Assembly (NCBI RefSeq): GCF_901933205.1 | Contig: NC_044573.1 | Coordinates: forward strand, 31,493,493 to 31,557,492 | Length of the DNA stretch: 64,000 nt | Origin: Camarhynchus parvulus | Lineage: Eukaryota > Chordata > Aves > Passeriformes > Thraupidae | Reading direction: 5' to 3' | Part shown: positions 22,612 through 35,744 of the stretch, piece after piece | Numbering within the stretch: the stretch's first letter is position 1 | How the letters are laid out: every line of letters begins with the position of its first letter | Position numbers and translations under genes: made by a program | The notes under the pieces: generated by a model | The model's input: only the letters and a program-made list of their open reading frames with translations | Told to the model about the DNA's origin: nothing | The model's database searches: none

Positions 22612-25600
22612 CTAGAAGAAAGAAATCCAACAGTATGTTAAAAATAGAAAAAAATCCCCCATAAAATAATCTGAAAGATTAAATAATATGATAGGAGAAA
22701 ACAGCATAAGGAGTAATAAATGAAAATAAAATATAAAAAACTGAAACCTGATGGAATCTAACCATACAGTTTAAATTTTCAGGGAAGCATACAGGTTTCA
22801 TGATTTTCAGCAAGATCATTATTATTGACATTAAAATGGCAGTTCTGTAGCTAGATACTTGCTTATGGTATATATACAGATACAGCTAGTTCTTTCCTCC
22901 AGCACTGACATATTTTTTAAAAGCCAACTATTTTACTGTAGTGAGAAAATCCCCCATTAATACTTCATTTTACAATAATAGCAAAATGTAAGAAAAAGGA
23001 ATTCAGCTTTTACATTTTTATTTTATATGAATAAAAAATAAAACACTTTAGGAAATCAAAAAAATGCATTTTCTTGAAAAAGTTTTCATTGAAAAGTCTT
23101 AATATGTACATTTTATATATATATGTCTATATGTTCTAGTAGTATGAGTATGACTTATATGAGTATCATTTCTATGAATATCACTACATGTTTAAAGTCA
23201 CTCCAAATTGCAAAATCCCAAAGCCCAGTGGGAGATTCACATCTTTTATGTTTTCCTTCCCTGCTTGATAAAATTTTTGCTTTTATTGTCATATAATGAG
23301 CATAATTTAAACTTTCTCCATTGGTGCAACTGGAAAAGAAAAGGAAAAAAAAAGCAATGTGCAGATATTTTAGGTCTGTGAAGTGACACCATGATGACAC
23401 AGAATCCACTTCTTCTCTAATTGGTATTTAAAAGTTAAAAGTTCAAAAATAGCTGCAGTAAAACTGCTAAATAAACAAACCACACAATTTCAAATCATGG
23501 TCAAAGAGCAGTATATTTAAAAGAAGCTATTATTGTGGCTAAGTCTCTGAGGAAATGATTTTTAAGTTGGAAGTTCATGATACAGTGAATGTCACAAAGG
23601 TTAAGAATCTGAAAGAAATCTGTGAGCCTTAGTATTGCATTTCTGTTCACCTTCCTTCAGTTCTGCATACCCTATGGGGAATTTAATTCTCCATTATTAT
23701 CCTGTCAGGATTATCTAATTTTGCAAAATATGTACCCTGCCTTATTTTATCAGTATACAGATGCTGGTGACAGACAACTCATCCAGAAGCTGCTTTAACT
23801 CTTCTGTGTTTCACTCACTGCTGCTTTGGAATATATTTATGTCAGAGGTTTCACTGTGAGGAAGTGCTACTTGGATGACAAAATGTCATGGGACAGAGGC
23901 AAGTGACAACTTCTGCCAGACTTGGGTTTATTCACATACAAAACATGCAAGGAGTAAACATTAATATACACTTTTTCTTGGGGAAGGAATAAATTAATAA
24001 ATTAAAACTAATCAGAAGTGCAGAGAAGAAAGTAGGAAACATGTTAAGGCCCTAACTAGGGTCATCACCTTTTGAAAAAGTTCATCATCAGAGGTCTGGC
24101 AAATTTTTCATATGTTTTGGCAGGGAGTGTAAAAGTTTGCAAAACCATACAGCCTGGATACCAGAAATTTCAGATACAATGGAAAATTTAATACGTGCTT
24201 GTCACTGAGGAGTTCAAATACACATTTAAATAAAAAAGAAGAATATAAAGTAGAGACAATGAAGTCCTTTACAGGATCATAATTTTTTAAAAAGCAACTT
24301 CTGGAAATATTTTATTCAGTATACAGACAATCTTATGCAGCTACACTTTCTCTAATATAATAGCATTTATATCACCTGGAAATCAGCAGGAACATAGAAA
24401 ATAAGGCTTTTTTTAGCAGTAAACAGCACTAGCAAAAAAAAAATCGATTATGACATTGTGTGATTTTTTATTTACCTTCTTGCCATGTTCTGTTAAAATA
24501 ATTCTATCCTGATGTATGTGATTAGTGCCTTTGCTTCTCTATGTGGTGTTTTTAGAGCTAATGTTCTTCTCCTCTAAAATTTGAAAGTTTCTCATTTCAT
24601 TGGTCACTTTATTAAAAAAGAATGGAACAAAATGAAAGCGTTAATTAGAAATTTTGAAACTGTTATTATTTAAACTATAAAGTGGACAGCCAATATTTTT
24701 ACTATAAACTTAGGAAGCCTATTTCCTTTTTTACTTCATCTTTTTGAACACTTCATTTAGCTATTTTTAACTTCCTGGGGGATCATCATCTCTGTCTTCT
24801 TTGCTCTTCCCCTTTCTAACCATATTTTTCAAGTTAAAATAATATATTTATAAATGCCTATTGTCTTCTTCTCTTGCTTTTCCCTGCTTTCTGAGGCAAA
24901 CCTTACTTGACTGTGCTCAATCCCCATTTTTCTTCCAGGGCACATTGCAGGATGCCCAGCAAACAGCAGAGGCAACAGGCAGTACCTCCCCTGCTGTGAC
25001 TGCTTTGCCAAGATTTTGTCTGGCTGAAGAGAAACTTGCCTGCTACAAGATAAGCCAATGACACTGCACTCACATTGCAGAACACTGATAAAACTGCAGA
25101 TTTTCTCACCACAAAACCTACTTAGCTCTTTCCCTCAATCTCTGAAAACTCCTGCAAACTCATTGTTACATATAAAAGCACAAGCACAGGCTTCTCTTAG
25201 GTAGAGAATGGATGGAGAGCAGCCCTGGGGGGAAGGACTTGGGGGTGGTGGATGAGGCTGGACATGACCCAGCCATGGGCACTCACAGCCCAGAAACCCA
25301 ATTCTATCCTGAGCTGCATCAAACAGAGAGTGGCCAGCAGGGATCCTGGCCCTCTGCTCTGCTGAGACCCCACCAGGAGTGCTGCATCCAGCTCTGGAGG
25401 TCACAACATAAGAAGGACATGGACCTGTTAGAGTGAGTCCAGAGAAGGGCCATGAAGATGATCAGAGAACTGGAGCACCCCCCTTATGAAGTCATTGTAA
25501 TTATTCTGGTCAGAAATTTTAACTGGCTTAAGTCCAGAATGAGGAATAGCAGCACACCAGTTGGCTGAACTCATGTATTTCAAAACAAAGCTAAGGTAAA

Positions 25601-27165
25601 AATCTGTAATAGGTACTCCCTAAAAACAATATTAAAAGTAGTGCTGTTTTTCTGATTCAAAATATTAATAAAATTAAGAATAACATCATATTTTTCTAAC
25701 CCATTCATAGGAAAATAAAGTTTTGAACAAAGCCCTGGGGAAAAGGCTAAATAATTGCTTATTAATGGAAGTTTACTGCCTTTTTATAGAAAAAAAAGCA
25801 ATTTCCCTTTCTTTAAGTATGTATAAAATATTTGTAGGTACACTTGTACTTATATATGAGCACATTATTATTGCATTCATGAGTAACTAATTTGCCTTTT
25901 AAGATCAGAAAATTAATCAGAAATGTGTAAGACCTGGATTTAATGTTACCTTTAATCACCAGTAAAAACAACACACAAAATTCCTTAGAATAAGATAATT
26001 AAAATGAGTTACAGGCTTTTAAATAATTGATTCTTCACTTGGTGATACTCTTCCTACTAGAAATAGCAGGACTAGAAATGGCAGCTAACCTACAGTTTTA
26101 ATCAATTTATATAGATTATTATTTTTCTTCTTGATTTCTATGGCCAAATCTTTTTTGGTAACCCAATGAGAATACAATCTTCAGCTATATTAGTATTTTG
26201 CTGCTTTGACTGGTTACATCACCCTATTCTGACAGACATTTTTGTTGTTTAATCTGTGACTCATCTAATATATTCCAATATCTGACACTTCCTAAACAAG
26301 CCAATCAATTACAGACCTAATATTTTCTCATATTCAGAAAACTATGCATTAAGCCAAAGACTTCTTATTTTTAAGTTATTAACTGCACAAAGACATGAAG
26401 AACATAAGAAATTTACAATCCTGAACCTTGTATTATAAATTTTCTTTTATTCTTGTCAACCAAAGTGGTCACCAACTGGTTTTACACTCACATATTCAAG
26501 TTAAATGGAACTGTCAGTAGAGCAACATGTTACCATTTTTTGACATGTCTACACTTCATCTTAACTACTACAATGTCTTATGAAGGAATCTAACTATTTA
26601 AGCAGGAATTTTCAATTAAAAATGAGAAGTGGCTAGTTCTGTTGTTTTAGAAATCAATAGGGATCACATTGTCTCCAGAGCAAGCTGTTTTTCAGAAGGA
26701 TTTACTGAAACAGCTCTCCTCTGTCCAATTTGTTTTTTCTTCCTAAAATGCAAAATCCCTACAACAACTTGGCAAACCTACAGGGCCCAGTTTTAGAGTT
26801 CAGCAACATTTTAACCTTATCTTTTAAGCAAGGGAGTTTTGCAAGACTTCCACAGAGGTTGTGCAGATTTTGCACAGTGTTGCATATGTTGGAAGAGCTC
26901 CTCTGCTGGATGTTGTTCTGTCCATGTAAACTTTCCTGATATTTCTTTTCACATAAAGTGAAATAAACAGAAGGAATAATGGAAAAAGTATTACGTCCAA
27001 ATCCTTCTGAATGCTAAAAATACCAGAGGTGACAGTGCCTTTTTTAAAAGACAAGTTTGTACTGTGTACATTTCCTCTGTGATTATTATATATATCTTTT
27101 TTTACTGCTGGGAATGTTGATGGGAACAGGCATGTCAGCAATAACAGCAATTTTTAACAACCCAC
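22612..27165 (-). other. CEP170: CEP170 intron (4,554 nt)
   Basis: Donor GTGGGT at 27165, acceptor TTCTAG at 22612. AT-rich; contains a CR1 ORF2 fragment at 25210-25491 in the opposite sense to CEP170. Nothing else recognised. Confidence 0.9.
25210..25491 (+). mobile_element. CR1 LINE fragment from the end of ORF2, plus strand
   Basis: Matches the CR1 reverse transcriptase ORF2 C-terminal region: GGAAGGACTTGGGGGTGGTG, GGCTGGACATGACCCAGCCA, CACAGCCCAGAAACCCAA, GAGCTGCATCAAACAGAGAG, GAGACCCCACCAGGAGTGCT, AAGAAGGACATGGACCTGTT and GCCATGAAGATGATCAGAGA. Translation shows short runs such as HKKDMDLLE, but indels break the frame repeatedly. Both ends are truncated, with no CR1 3' UTR. Confidence 0.92.
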
Positions 27166-27254
27166 CTGATTTTGCCAGCTGTTTTGTCTATGGATTGTCT
27201 TATCTTGCGAGAAAACTGGAAGACTGAGGACAACAGCAAACTGTCCCCCATAAC
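27166..27254 (-). CDS. CEP170: CEP170 coding exon (89 nt)
   Basis: The acceptor TTGCAG and the donor GTGGGT bracket 29 codons plus two bases. It encodes [20 protein letters not shown] then SIDKTAGKI, with the Arg codon split across the next intron. The peptide is nearly identical to the mammalian sequence and predicted to be helical. It is separated from the exon upstream in the transcript by only 282 nt, the shortest intron in the window. Confidence 0.97.
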
Positions 27255-27536
27255 CTGCAATAAGTTTTTAATAAAAAAGGATATTATTAGTTTAATAGTA
27301 ACAACTCCATATATTTTGGTATATTTAACTATAAAAAATCTTGCTTATGTTTTAGATAGTATCATACAATGATATTTGAACATTTTGCCAATAAAATAAT
27401 ACATAATTTTTTCAAATATTAATGCCACCTGCGAGAGGTAGGAGAGACAGGAAAATGTCTAGAATATTAAGTGGGGAGATAATTGCAAAAGCTTAAAATT
27501 GACACATTCTTAGAGAGAATCCTGTTGTGTGCTCAC

Positions 27537-27704
27537 TTCATCTCTGCTCCAAGTCCTTCTGCGGGTAATTGTTGGGGGATCGAGGGCCTCTGTCAGCTGA
27601 GGTCTGGCATCACTAGGCCGACCATTCCCTTCCGGGGGTTTCGCATGCACTATTGGAGGGATTTTTCTAAAATTGAGACTTTCATCAAATACTCGGTCCA
27701 CCAA
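27537..27704 (-). CDS. CEP170: CEP170 coding exon (168 nt, 56 codons)
   Basis: The acceptor is TATCCCGCAG before TTGGTGGAC; the donor is GATGAA followed by GTGAGC, a good match to consensus. The exon is phase 0 at both ends. It encodes [20 protein letters not shown], a variable Pro-rich linker with [13 protein letters not shown], and then [12 protein letters not shown]. Both conserved ends match mammals. Reading through the donor meets a stop after a few codons, so retention of the following 282-nt intron would truncate the protein. Confidence 0.97.
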
Positions 27705-29134
27705 CTGCGGGATAAAAGAAAAATTAAGTTCATGAAATCTACTGGATACATCAAAAAATCAGATTATTGGGATTTTTCTCCTGAAACAGTTTCTAAGATG
27801 CCTATCAAATAATAATCATTCGGTTGTCTTCTATAGTATAAAATTATGCATCTCTTATGTAAAAATATCTTGTACAAATGAACAAGATTTGGGTTTTTTT
27901 TTTAAATGCTAGACATACATAGCAAATTTAGACTACCCCACTGAAATTTTGCTTGTGGGCAGGTAACATAATAGCTACCTATAAAATGGTACTGAATAAT
28001 AAATTCCTTTGATTAATGGAACATATCTGTGGAACTGAGAAGAGTACTCTGAGATTAGGGGTTTTTTCCAAATAAGTCATAGTGTTACAGAAAGACTTAC
28101 ACTACCTAAAGGAGATACTGCCACCTGCAGTATGTACACAATGCACTGTATTTTTTGAAGAAGAAAATAATTATTTAATGATAAAAAAAATTTGGAGTGA
28201 TCTAATTGGATCTGAGAAAAAGAGCATTTTACTTCTTTAAAGTTTAGCCACAGTCTATGAGAATTAAACTCAAAACCTATGTGAGTGCATTTATAATTTT
28301 TCTGAGTACCCAGCTCACAGATTTCTTATTGCTGTTTATATCTTTTTTTCCACAGAAAAAGACAGTATTAAACTAACCACAGTAAACTAGTGTATTAACC
28401 AAAATTTATGCACACAAAAATGAATAAAACACATTTTGAAAGGAATACTATGAAGAAAAAAATGCATTAAACATTTACAACACATTATTATGGTGAATTG
28501 TAACATGGTAGAAAGTGATGACTTAAATTCAGATTAACATGTTTACCAGCATTAGACCTGTGATGATTACTAGAACACGTTAGTCAATATATTCATAGAA
28601 CAGTACACCAGAAGTAGGCAAAGAAAATAAGAATTATTAGAAGCATAAAGCAAACTTATTTAAAGGCAGTTTTTGACAATGTTATTGAGAAAGGAAATCT
28701 AAAGTTAACTGATGGTACCTAAGTATTTCAATGTTCAGAAGATGAAAGTTTTATGTCGCCTGTGAAAAGAGGGACTTTTTTGTTTTTAATAGTTAAGCAA
28801 AGAATTAAATGTATACATTTATATATAGTTGTGCATACACACTAGTATCTTTAAACGCACTTAGATACCATCCAAGAATATCTAAGGCTACAGACAAGCA
28901 AAAAACAAATAACTACCTTGTCCTCTGTTTCGTGGAAAAAAAGAGACAGACAGATAGTATGCATTCTTTTGACAAGCTACGTTCACAAAATAACTCCTGA
29001 GTTGTTTGTTGAAATGTAAAGGAATTTCAAATGAAAAAAAAATAATGTAGAGATCATGCATACGGGTTGAGTGGAGGTAACAAAAAAGGCTATGCAAAAT
29101 GCTAAAAGCAAAAGAAATAAAGAAAAGGAAGAAC
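27705..29134 (-). other. CEP170: CEP170 intron (1,430 nt), nothing else seen
   Basis: Donor GTTCTT at 29134 (or GTAGGA at 29164) and acceptor CCGCAG at 27705. AT-rich, no repeat recognised. Confidence 0.9.
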
Positions 29135-29312
29135 CTTATGCATTTCTCCATGAAGATCTCCTACCTCTTCTCTAGTGTCTATGGCAGAGCCAGGGGTGGT
29201 GGCAGCAGTGCTTACTGTGGTACTGGGGGCAGTGCCTGATGAAGTCACTGAATCTATCTCTCCTGCTACATCGTTGATTTCCCGTGCGATGAGAGCCAGA
29301 TCTTGACTGATC
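29135..29312 (-). CDS. CEP170: CEP170 coding exon with two in-frame donors
   Basis: The acceptor is ATTACTAG; the first base completes the split Arg codon from the previous exon. The exon encodes [18 protein letters not shown], then the Ser/Thr/Ala linker with [20 protein letters not shown] and DTREE. Two donors keep the frame: an internal one after 29165 (GAG followed by GTAGGA, near consensus) and a distal one after 29135 (AAG followed by GTTCTT, weak), which adds [10 protein letters not shown] before [10 protein letters not shown] think both forms occur in mammalian database entries, but that is from memory. The maximal exon is given here. The open frame above 29312 is intron sequence and carries no CEP170 similarity. 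Confidence 0.93.
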
Positions 29313-32300
29313 CTAGTAATAAAAAGAGTGTTACATTCACCCCTACAAACATTTTTGGGCCAGTAGAGCCCAATCTGCAGCCTCTGAGGTTGGAAGTTCA
29401 AGTTCCTTATAACCATGCTATGAAAAGCTGCACGCCTTTTTAAACAGAAAGACTATTTGTAGAACCATAAAAGCAAATTTTGACTGAAGCTTTTAACAGC
29501 ATGCCTTTCTAGAGGAAGAAGGTGAAAGGTGATCTCAAAAGACAGAGTATCCTTGTTTTCTTCCTAGGATTCAGACAGATACTTGCAATGTGCAGTATAT
29601 CCGACACAGAGGATGCATAGGAAATATGCTGAAAATACTGCACAGATGAGCCGTGTAACATGGCAGTAAATCTAAAATGCTCAGAAATCGTTTAATTTGT
29701 ACCTTAGTTTGCCTACTTGAAAAAAATGTTTTCAGGACTTCTGAGTTTCTGGCAGCTCAACACCTTACTCAGATCAAGCTGCTTATGGGTCTGAAATTCC
29801 AGACCAATATCCTAAATCCCCAAATGTAATCAAGAAAAATTTTCAGTGGCAAAAATACAACATACGTTTAAAACATGGGTATGATAGCATTACAAAAATA
29901 CAGCTGAATTCTCAGCCAAAGAGTCTTTTTCTTTGCTTCTGATTTAGCACATCAAAAAACCAGCTTTGCTCTGACTTGCTCTGCTTGTGCTACTCCTCCC
30001 CAGGACACCCCAAAGGAAGGAGGGGACAACACAAAAACCCCCACAAAGCAAAAGCTAAAAGCCATTACTAACTATGGCACCCTGAATCTCCAGCTTGGAT
30101 CCCAGATTTGAGAAGAGCAGACTGCCAAGTGATCCCCTTTCACACTTCTGCCTGACAGCACGGAAGGCACAAAAGGTGACAGTGCCACTTCTGCGCCACC
30201 GAGGACTCGGTGACACAAACAGCACCCGCTGCTCAAGTGGAAGGAGGCACACAGCCACGTGACAGTGACACACCCTGGGCTCCACAGAGGTGGATTGTTC
30301 AAGGTGAGCTTCCTTCTGCTCTTAATTTTCACTTTGTCTTCAAGTCAAAAACAATGGACACCACTGGCCTGGAGATAGCTTAAGATTAAGTGAACAGAAT
30401 TTCAACCAGAAAGGCAAACATAACTAGAGAAATTTCCAGCCAAATTCCAACACTGGATTTTGTGGCTAATCATCAGCAATCCATAATAAAGTGCAACTTT
30501 GTGCAGCTTATATACACATATAATTGGAAGAAGGCTGTAGACAAATATATGGCAATTTACACACGCCATTCAAAGTCCAACATTCTTAGTAGTAGATACC
30601 CTAAAAGAGTTACTTCCTCTGTGTCATACAATCATCTAACTTTTTCCTTAAATAGAAAAGTTGCTACTATTCACATTTGATTTTCTGGGACAAATTATGG
30701 TATTTAATGAGTTGTTGTGAAGAAAATAAAACCAGGAGACTTCAATTATCAGCAAAATTTTCAGAAGATAAATGTAATTAAACACCATAATCAAAAGTAG
30801 CATCAATTAATGAAGACTTAACTCTTCAAAGAAATCAGCAATGCTTCAACATGACACAACCACTTAATTTGAGTTCTTAGCAAGAAATCAAAATTGCATA
30901 AAGTGTCAGATCTCTATATAAAAATTAATTCAAATGAATCCCAGAAGTATCAGGACAAACAACTCTAACATTGATGGCAAGCAACAGATAATTACCACAG
31001 TCAAATATCAGTCATGTGAACAAAATCTGGAATCATTTTCTATGTGAAAGTAAGCTATAGTCCAGTACTCAATTTCATTCCTGTATAGAAACAATATGGA
31101 GCAATAAATGAGAAGCACTGTGAAATAGAAGATTAGAAACCAGCTGTGAGCTGAGCCTGACTTATGAAGTTTTCAAGTAATTCTATGTTAACTTTCAGAA
31201 GCAGAAATTTTTGCTTAACTACAAGGAGTATATTTTGTGTAATCAGGGACAAGAGACTGAGGCTCTAGGTGCACACTATTTACTCTACTACAACTGTAGT
31301 CTGCCTTGCAGATCTCTACTGCTTCCTGCATCAGATCTAGCAAGCATACAAGGCAAATCAATTCACAGAGGCAGAACTAATAAATCTCAAATTCCCTAAA
31401 TCCCTCAACCCACTCCAAGAAATACTGCTTTAGATTCACTTGATGAGCAGACTCAGGCAGCTACACAGCTACAAATGGAACAGACTCAGTTTCCAACACA
31501 TAGGATAAGGTGAAAACACATGGCTTGGGATGGAGAGAGCATGACCACCTTTCCAAGCCTGGAACTCTAGTTCTGGTAAAAAATACCCAGTGCTAGAAAA
31601 AAATACAAGGAAATAGGAATACTTCTAAGATATCTGTAATAGTGCTGAACTACTGGATTACTAAAAACATTTTTATTCTTAGTCTACAATGTTACACTTC
31701 CTATACTGAGTCAGTGGATTTTGTAACAATACTTTAACATCCTTAAATAAAATATTTGTGAAGCTCTTGTTATTCTGAGAGTGTAAACTCCCTCCATGTC
31801 AAAGTGGCTTTAAATCAAGTCTAATTATTCCAGGAAGTTTTTTTAAACATCTCTTTCAAATTTTCAGGGTTTTTAACATCTGTAAATCGTGAAGTCTGTC
31901 AAAAGTGCATACTGTGGCAGTCATGGAGTCATTAAAACACAGTATGATGGTAACACAGATGCAATGAAATGTTTGCTATACAGTTTCTACACTACTTTCT
32001 GCTACAGATATATTGTATGAAAGGCTTATCCTTACAATCTAATCAGTTATTCAACAACAACAAAAATAAATCAACTAATTTTAATGAGAGCATATAGCCA
32101 TCTTAATTTTTTCGAAACTCTAAATAGAGTTGAAGGGACCCTGAACATAGAGGCTGGACTGATGGCTGGGATGGAAAAAAAAACCAGGGTAGGCAATAAT
32201 AGAGCCTATGGTTAGCAAGGAAATAGGAGCAGAGACAAAAAGTTTCTTATAGAGGACAGAAGCGAAAATTAAAGCCAAGGGAGCAAAAATGTGAATCACT

Positions 32301-33870
32301 ACAAAGATATGGAGACACAGAAAGGATGAACTAGTGACCTACAGCAAGTGCTCTCAGAAGAGGCTAAAACTGGTATTGGAAGCAGTGACAACAGCTGACA
32401 ATAACCTGGAATTTCTCAGATGCTAAATGCTACTTTTCTTTACCTTAAATAAGCTCATTTAATTCAGGTTGTATAAAAGCTCTACATAAACCTAAAAATT
32501 TGGCAGTACTGATTTGAGCCTCTCAGCACTTCAACTGAAAATAAAGCTGAAGAGATAGGATAAGTACACAGCCTTTAAAACAAATTTTAAAGACAATACA
32601 TCAATGTAGGAAAGGGTAAGAATCCCAAGGGAAGAGAAAAACCTGCAAGCCTAACCATCAAATGAGTTTAGACTGAATCATCAATTATGTCCAGGGTCAA
32701 TCTCTCTTAGATGGGCAAAACATATGAAAAACTTTCACTGAAGTAGAGGTTCAGCAGTACTATTTATCAGGAGGAACTAATATGCTATGGCTATCAATTA
32801 TTTTTCCCATATACACACAGTCCTTCCTATAACCATCTCTAACTTCAGACTTCTGAAAAGAAAGAGATGTTCTAAGAAGACTATTTTGAAAATGTTTATT
32901 TCATTATTTGTCCAGATACTATGAGCCTCCCTTAGGTATATTCTGCGTGCCTCTCAGGTCTCTACATCTTCCCTTTGCACAGATCACAACAAAAAAACAA
33001 ATGTTGAAAAATATTACCAAAATCAGGAAACAAAAAGTAATTAATCACAGTAAGCAAAACACTTCCAAAGTATTAAGGAAATACTCTACACTATTAAAAT
33101 TAATCTTAAAAGGAAAACATATTTCTTGTTTAGGGTTCCAAATTAAGTTCTGTGAAAATCTTTGGAACCTGAACACTGACTTCTAAGTATTAAATAACAT
33201 TTACATGCTCACGCAAGCTCTCTGAAGTTTTCACTGCTGGGTGTTGCATGATATGGCAATAACTGGTTACCAGAATGTGCAATTAACTTTTCCTTGGCTC
33301 ACTTGAAGCAGAGTAGTGCCAGCAATGACAGAGGTATTGATATACTAATCTCATGGACTTGCAACAAAAAAAAAAATTGTTTTTGTTGAATACTCATGAC
33401 TTAAATCAGAAAGTACCTAACATGAAATAATGTCCTGATAAATCAAAAATAAAAATGAGAACATGGTCTCTCACATTCCAAAGCTTACTTTTTTCTCTCC
33501 CTATCACCTGTGATTGATCTGAAATTTTACCTCAATATGTAAAGGTAGTACAAAATCGCATACACTTCAGCCTTGGGAAATACACAAAGTACCTCTGCAA
33601 GTCCCAATAATGCAACTAAAAGTTCATCTTCTGGGACTTGGCTATCATAAATCAGAAGTTACTATCATTTTCCACTAAAAAGAGATGTTCTGGTGATGTG
33701 AGTGTTCTGCCTGCCAGACACTTCTCTCGTAAGAAGAATTTTAAGTAACTCATTCAGTTAGTGAAGGAAAGCAGTAAGGAGTGACAGAGCAAATCCATCA
33801 GCCCCCTTTGTCCTCCATGTGCACCTGGGTACAAACTCTGTTATTTTGGGAGCACTCCTTTCAAACCAAC
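29313..33870 (-). other. CEP170: CEP170 intron (4,558 nt), nothing else recognised
   Basis: Donor GTTGGT at 33870, acceptor ACTAG at 29313. A GC-richer patch at about 29990-30300 has short open frames on the minus strand (30055-30332) without similarity; it is not CpG-rich enough to call an island. Confidence 0.9.
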
Positions 33871-34105
33871 CTTGCTATCTCTTCCCGGTGGGCAGTCCAG
33901 TCACGAATGTAGTCTTCCTGCTCCTTTATCCTGTGCTTGAAGGTGTTGCTGCTTTGAGCTGCTGTCCCAGCGCTCTGCAGTCGCGTGGTTTTCAGGGCTG
34001 GAGAGGTACGCAGACGGGTATGTTTAGGGGAGTTACGGTTTGATCCGAACTCATCTTCTGAGGTGGAAGCATAATCTGTAGGAAAGCGCCTCCATCTTGC
34101 ACTTA
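33871..34105 (-). CDS. CEP170: CEP170 coding exon with two in-frame acceptors
   Basis: Two acceptors are visible 30 nt apart: a distal TTTAG giving an exon from 34105, and a proximal TTTCCTACAG giving one from 34075. The extra ten codons read [10 protein letters not shown], matching the RWRRFPT I recall before DYASTSED in the human protein. The common part encodes [36 protein letters not shown] and [20 protein letters not shown]. The donor is GCAAG followed by GTTGGT, leaving a split Arg codon. This starts the most conserved C-terminal block, rich in basic residues and expected to contact microtubules (family knowledge, not shown by the sequence). Confidence 0.95.
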
Positions 34106-35744
34106 CTAAATTAGTTTAATCATTAAAAAAGAATTATTATGGCATCTTTAATAAGAGAAAACAGCATTATTTCAGTAACATCACAAAAAATAGACAGCTA
34201 TTTATTATCCATCCCCAGGTACCTCACAAAAGGTTTATTTACTATATCTTTAAAAGAAAGCTACAGAATTTGTGTTAAATAAAAAATATTGATTAATAAA
34301 AACATAAAACTAATGCTCTTTGTATAGTGATGAGTAAAGTAAGATGTAAAAGCCAGTGATTGTATATGAGCTCAAATAAACTGTATTACAAAACAAGGGC
34401 CCAATTCATTAACATTTAAGTATATAGTCAGATTGCACTTTTTCTGCAGATTTTTTCCCAAATTTCATTCAAGGTTTATGTGATACACAAAAAAGAAAAT
34501 TAAGAGATATGAAGGAGGGATGGAGCTGGCACCAAGCCTGGAATGCACGCTTACATAAGGGAAGCGTAAAATTCCTAGATGACACACAGGTATTTTCCAA
34601 CCTTAATGATTCGATGCTTATGTGTTTAGTACAGAAAAAGAATATGCAAAATTAATATTGTGTTACAAAAATCTGTAGCACTTCCATAAGAAAAGTAGCC
34701 TCAGAGAAAGAAGTATATATTCTGATATGCAGCACATAAAGCATTATACAGCCATGTTGCTGAGGACAGCCTGAAGTACAGGAGAACTGGAACTAAGTAG
34801 GAGGCTCTTGTCCCCTTATGAATTCCTGAAGTCTAGAAAATGGATTTCAGATGTGCTGTCCTCAGGCATTTCCAGCAGGAAGAGATATCACCAAGTGTAA
34901 AGAAATCCCCATCACCACAGCCTGCTAAATTGTTGCAGGGGATTTAATACCCCAAATTCATTGACATTCATGAGGCTCTGTAAGTACTGCAGAAAATGAA
35001 ATAAGTGTGTGACCACCTATTGGTGATTGAAAAAGAATAGAATCAAATGATGTAAACTGGTTTTTTAGTATTAAAAAATGCAAGAATTAATAATGATTTC
35101 TCCTGATATATTAAAAAACGAGCATTACAAATGAAGCATACACCAATATGAATTTAAGTAAAAAATAATGGAAGTAATTTTTGTGTAATGCAAAGATTAT
35201 AGTATGTAGACTATGACACTGGTGTATAAGCTTACATCCCTTCCCTCATACAAATAATGAAGTTTCAACTGCTGAAAATAAACATGTGCTTGTGCAAATT
35301 TTTCAGGTTTAAATGTGGGTTTCAAATGATATCTAGTTCTACTTTTTTCTTTTAATTTTCTCACTTTATTGTAGAAAGTGACAATGTCTCTCCAATCACT
35401 TTCTGATCTCTTTTTTGGAGGCTTCAAAGTTGTTCAATCTTAGGGAAGTAAAACATGAGCAGAAAAAGTACATTTCCCACCAACAGCATGCAAGCAATGT
35501 GTGACCAAGTCCAAAGAGATTTATGAGTTGGGCCCACATTTTTTCGTCCATTTTTATTTAAATTCTTTGTCCCAGTTCAAATTATAGTCCTCAAAATAAT
35601 TATAAAACTTATGTTAAAATCTCTCAAGTGAGATAGTTCAGCAACTCAGCACTGTACAATGAGCATATGTAATAATACATTTAAAAACTAAAAATTGAAT
35701 GAGAAGTGAAATATCAGAAACAGATTTGATTTCTAGTACTCTAC
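34106..35744 (-). other. CEP170: CEP170 intron (1.64-1.67 kb)
   Basis: Donor GTAGAG at 35744; acceptor at 34106 or 34076. It carries a tiny CR1 tail near 34575. No other feature seen. Confidence 0.85.
34575..34617 (+). mobile_element. Possible CR1 3' tail remnant
   Basis: CTAGATGACACACAGGTATT, then TTCCAACCTTAATGATTCGATGC resembles the last 40 nt of CR1 including a mutated terminal repeat. Too short to be certain. Confidence 0.5.

Noticed and set aside
25212..25436. 74-codon open frame
   Set aside because: It is a frame-broken piece of CR1 ORF2, not a host gene.
29313..29416. Upstream extension of the RISQDLAL open frame to a methionine
   Set aside because: A TAG acceptor precedes the conserved part, and the residues before it have no CEP170 similarity; they are intron.
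29990..30332. GC-richer intronic patch as a possible CpG island or internal promoter
   Set aside because: CpG dinucleotides are sparse and there is no clear promoter motif or exon.
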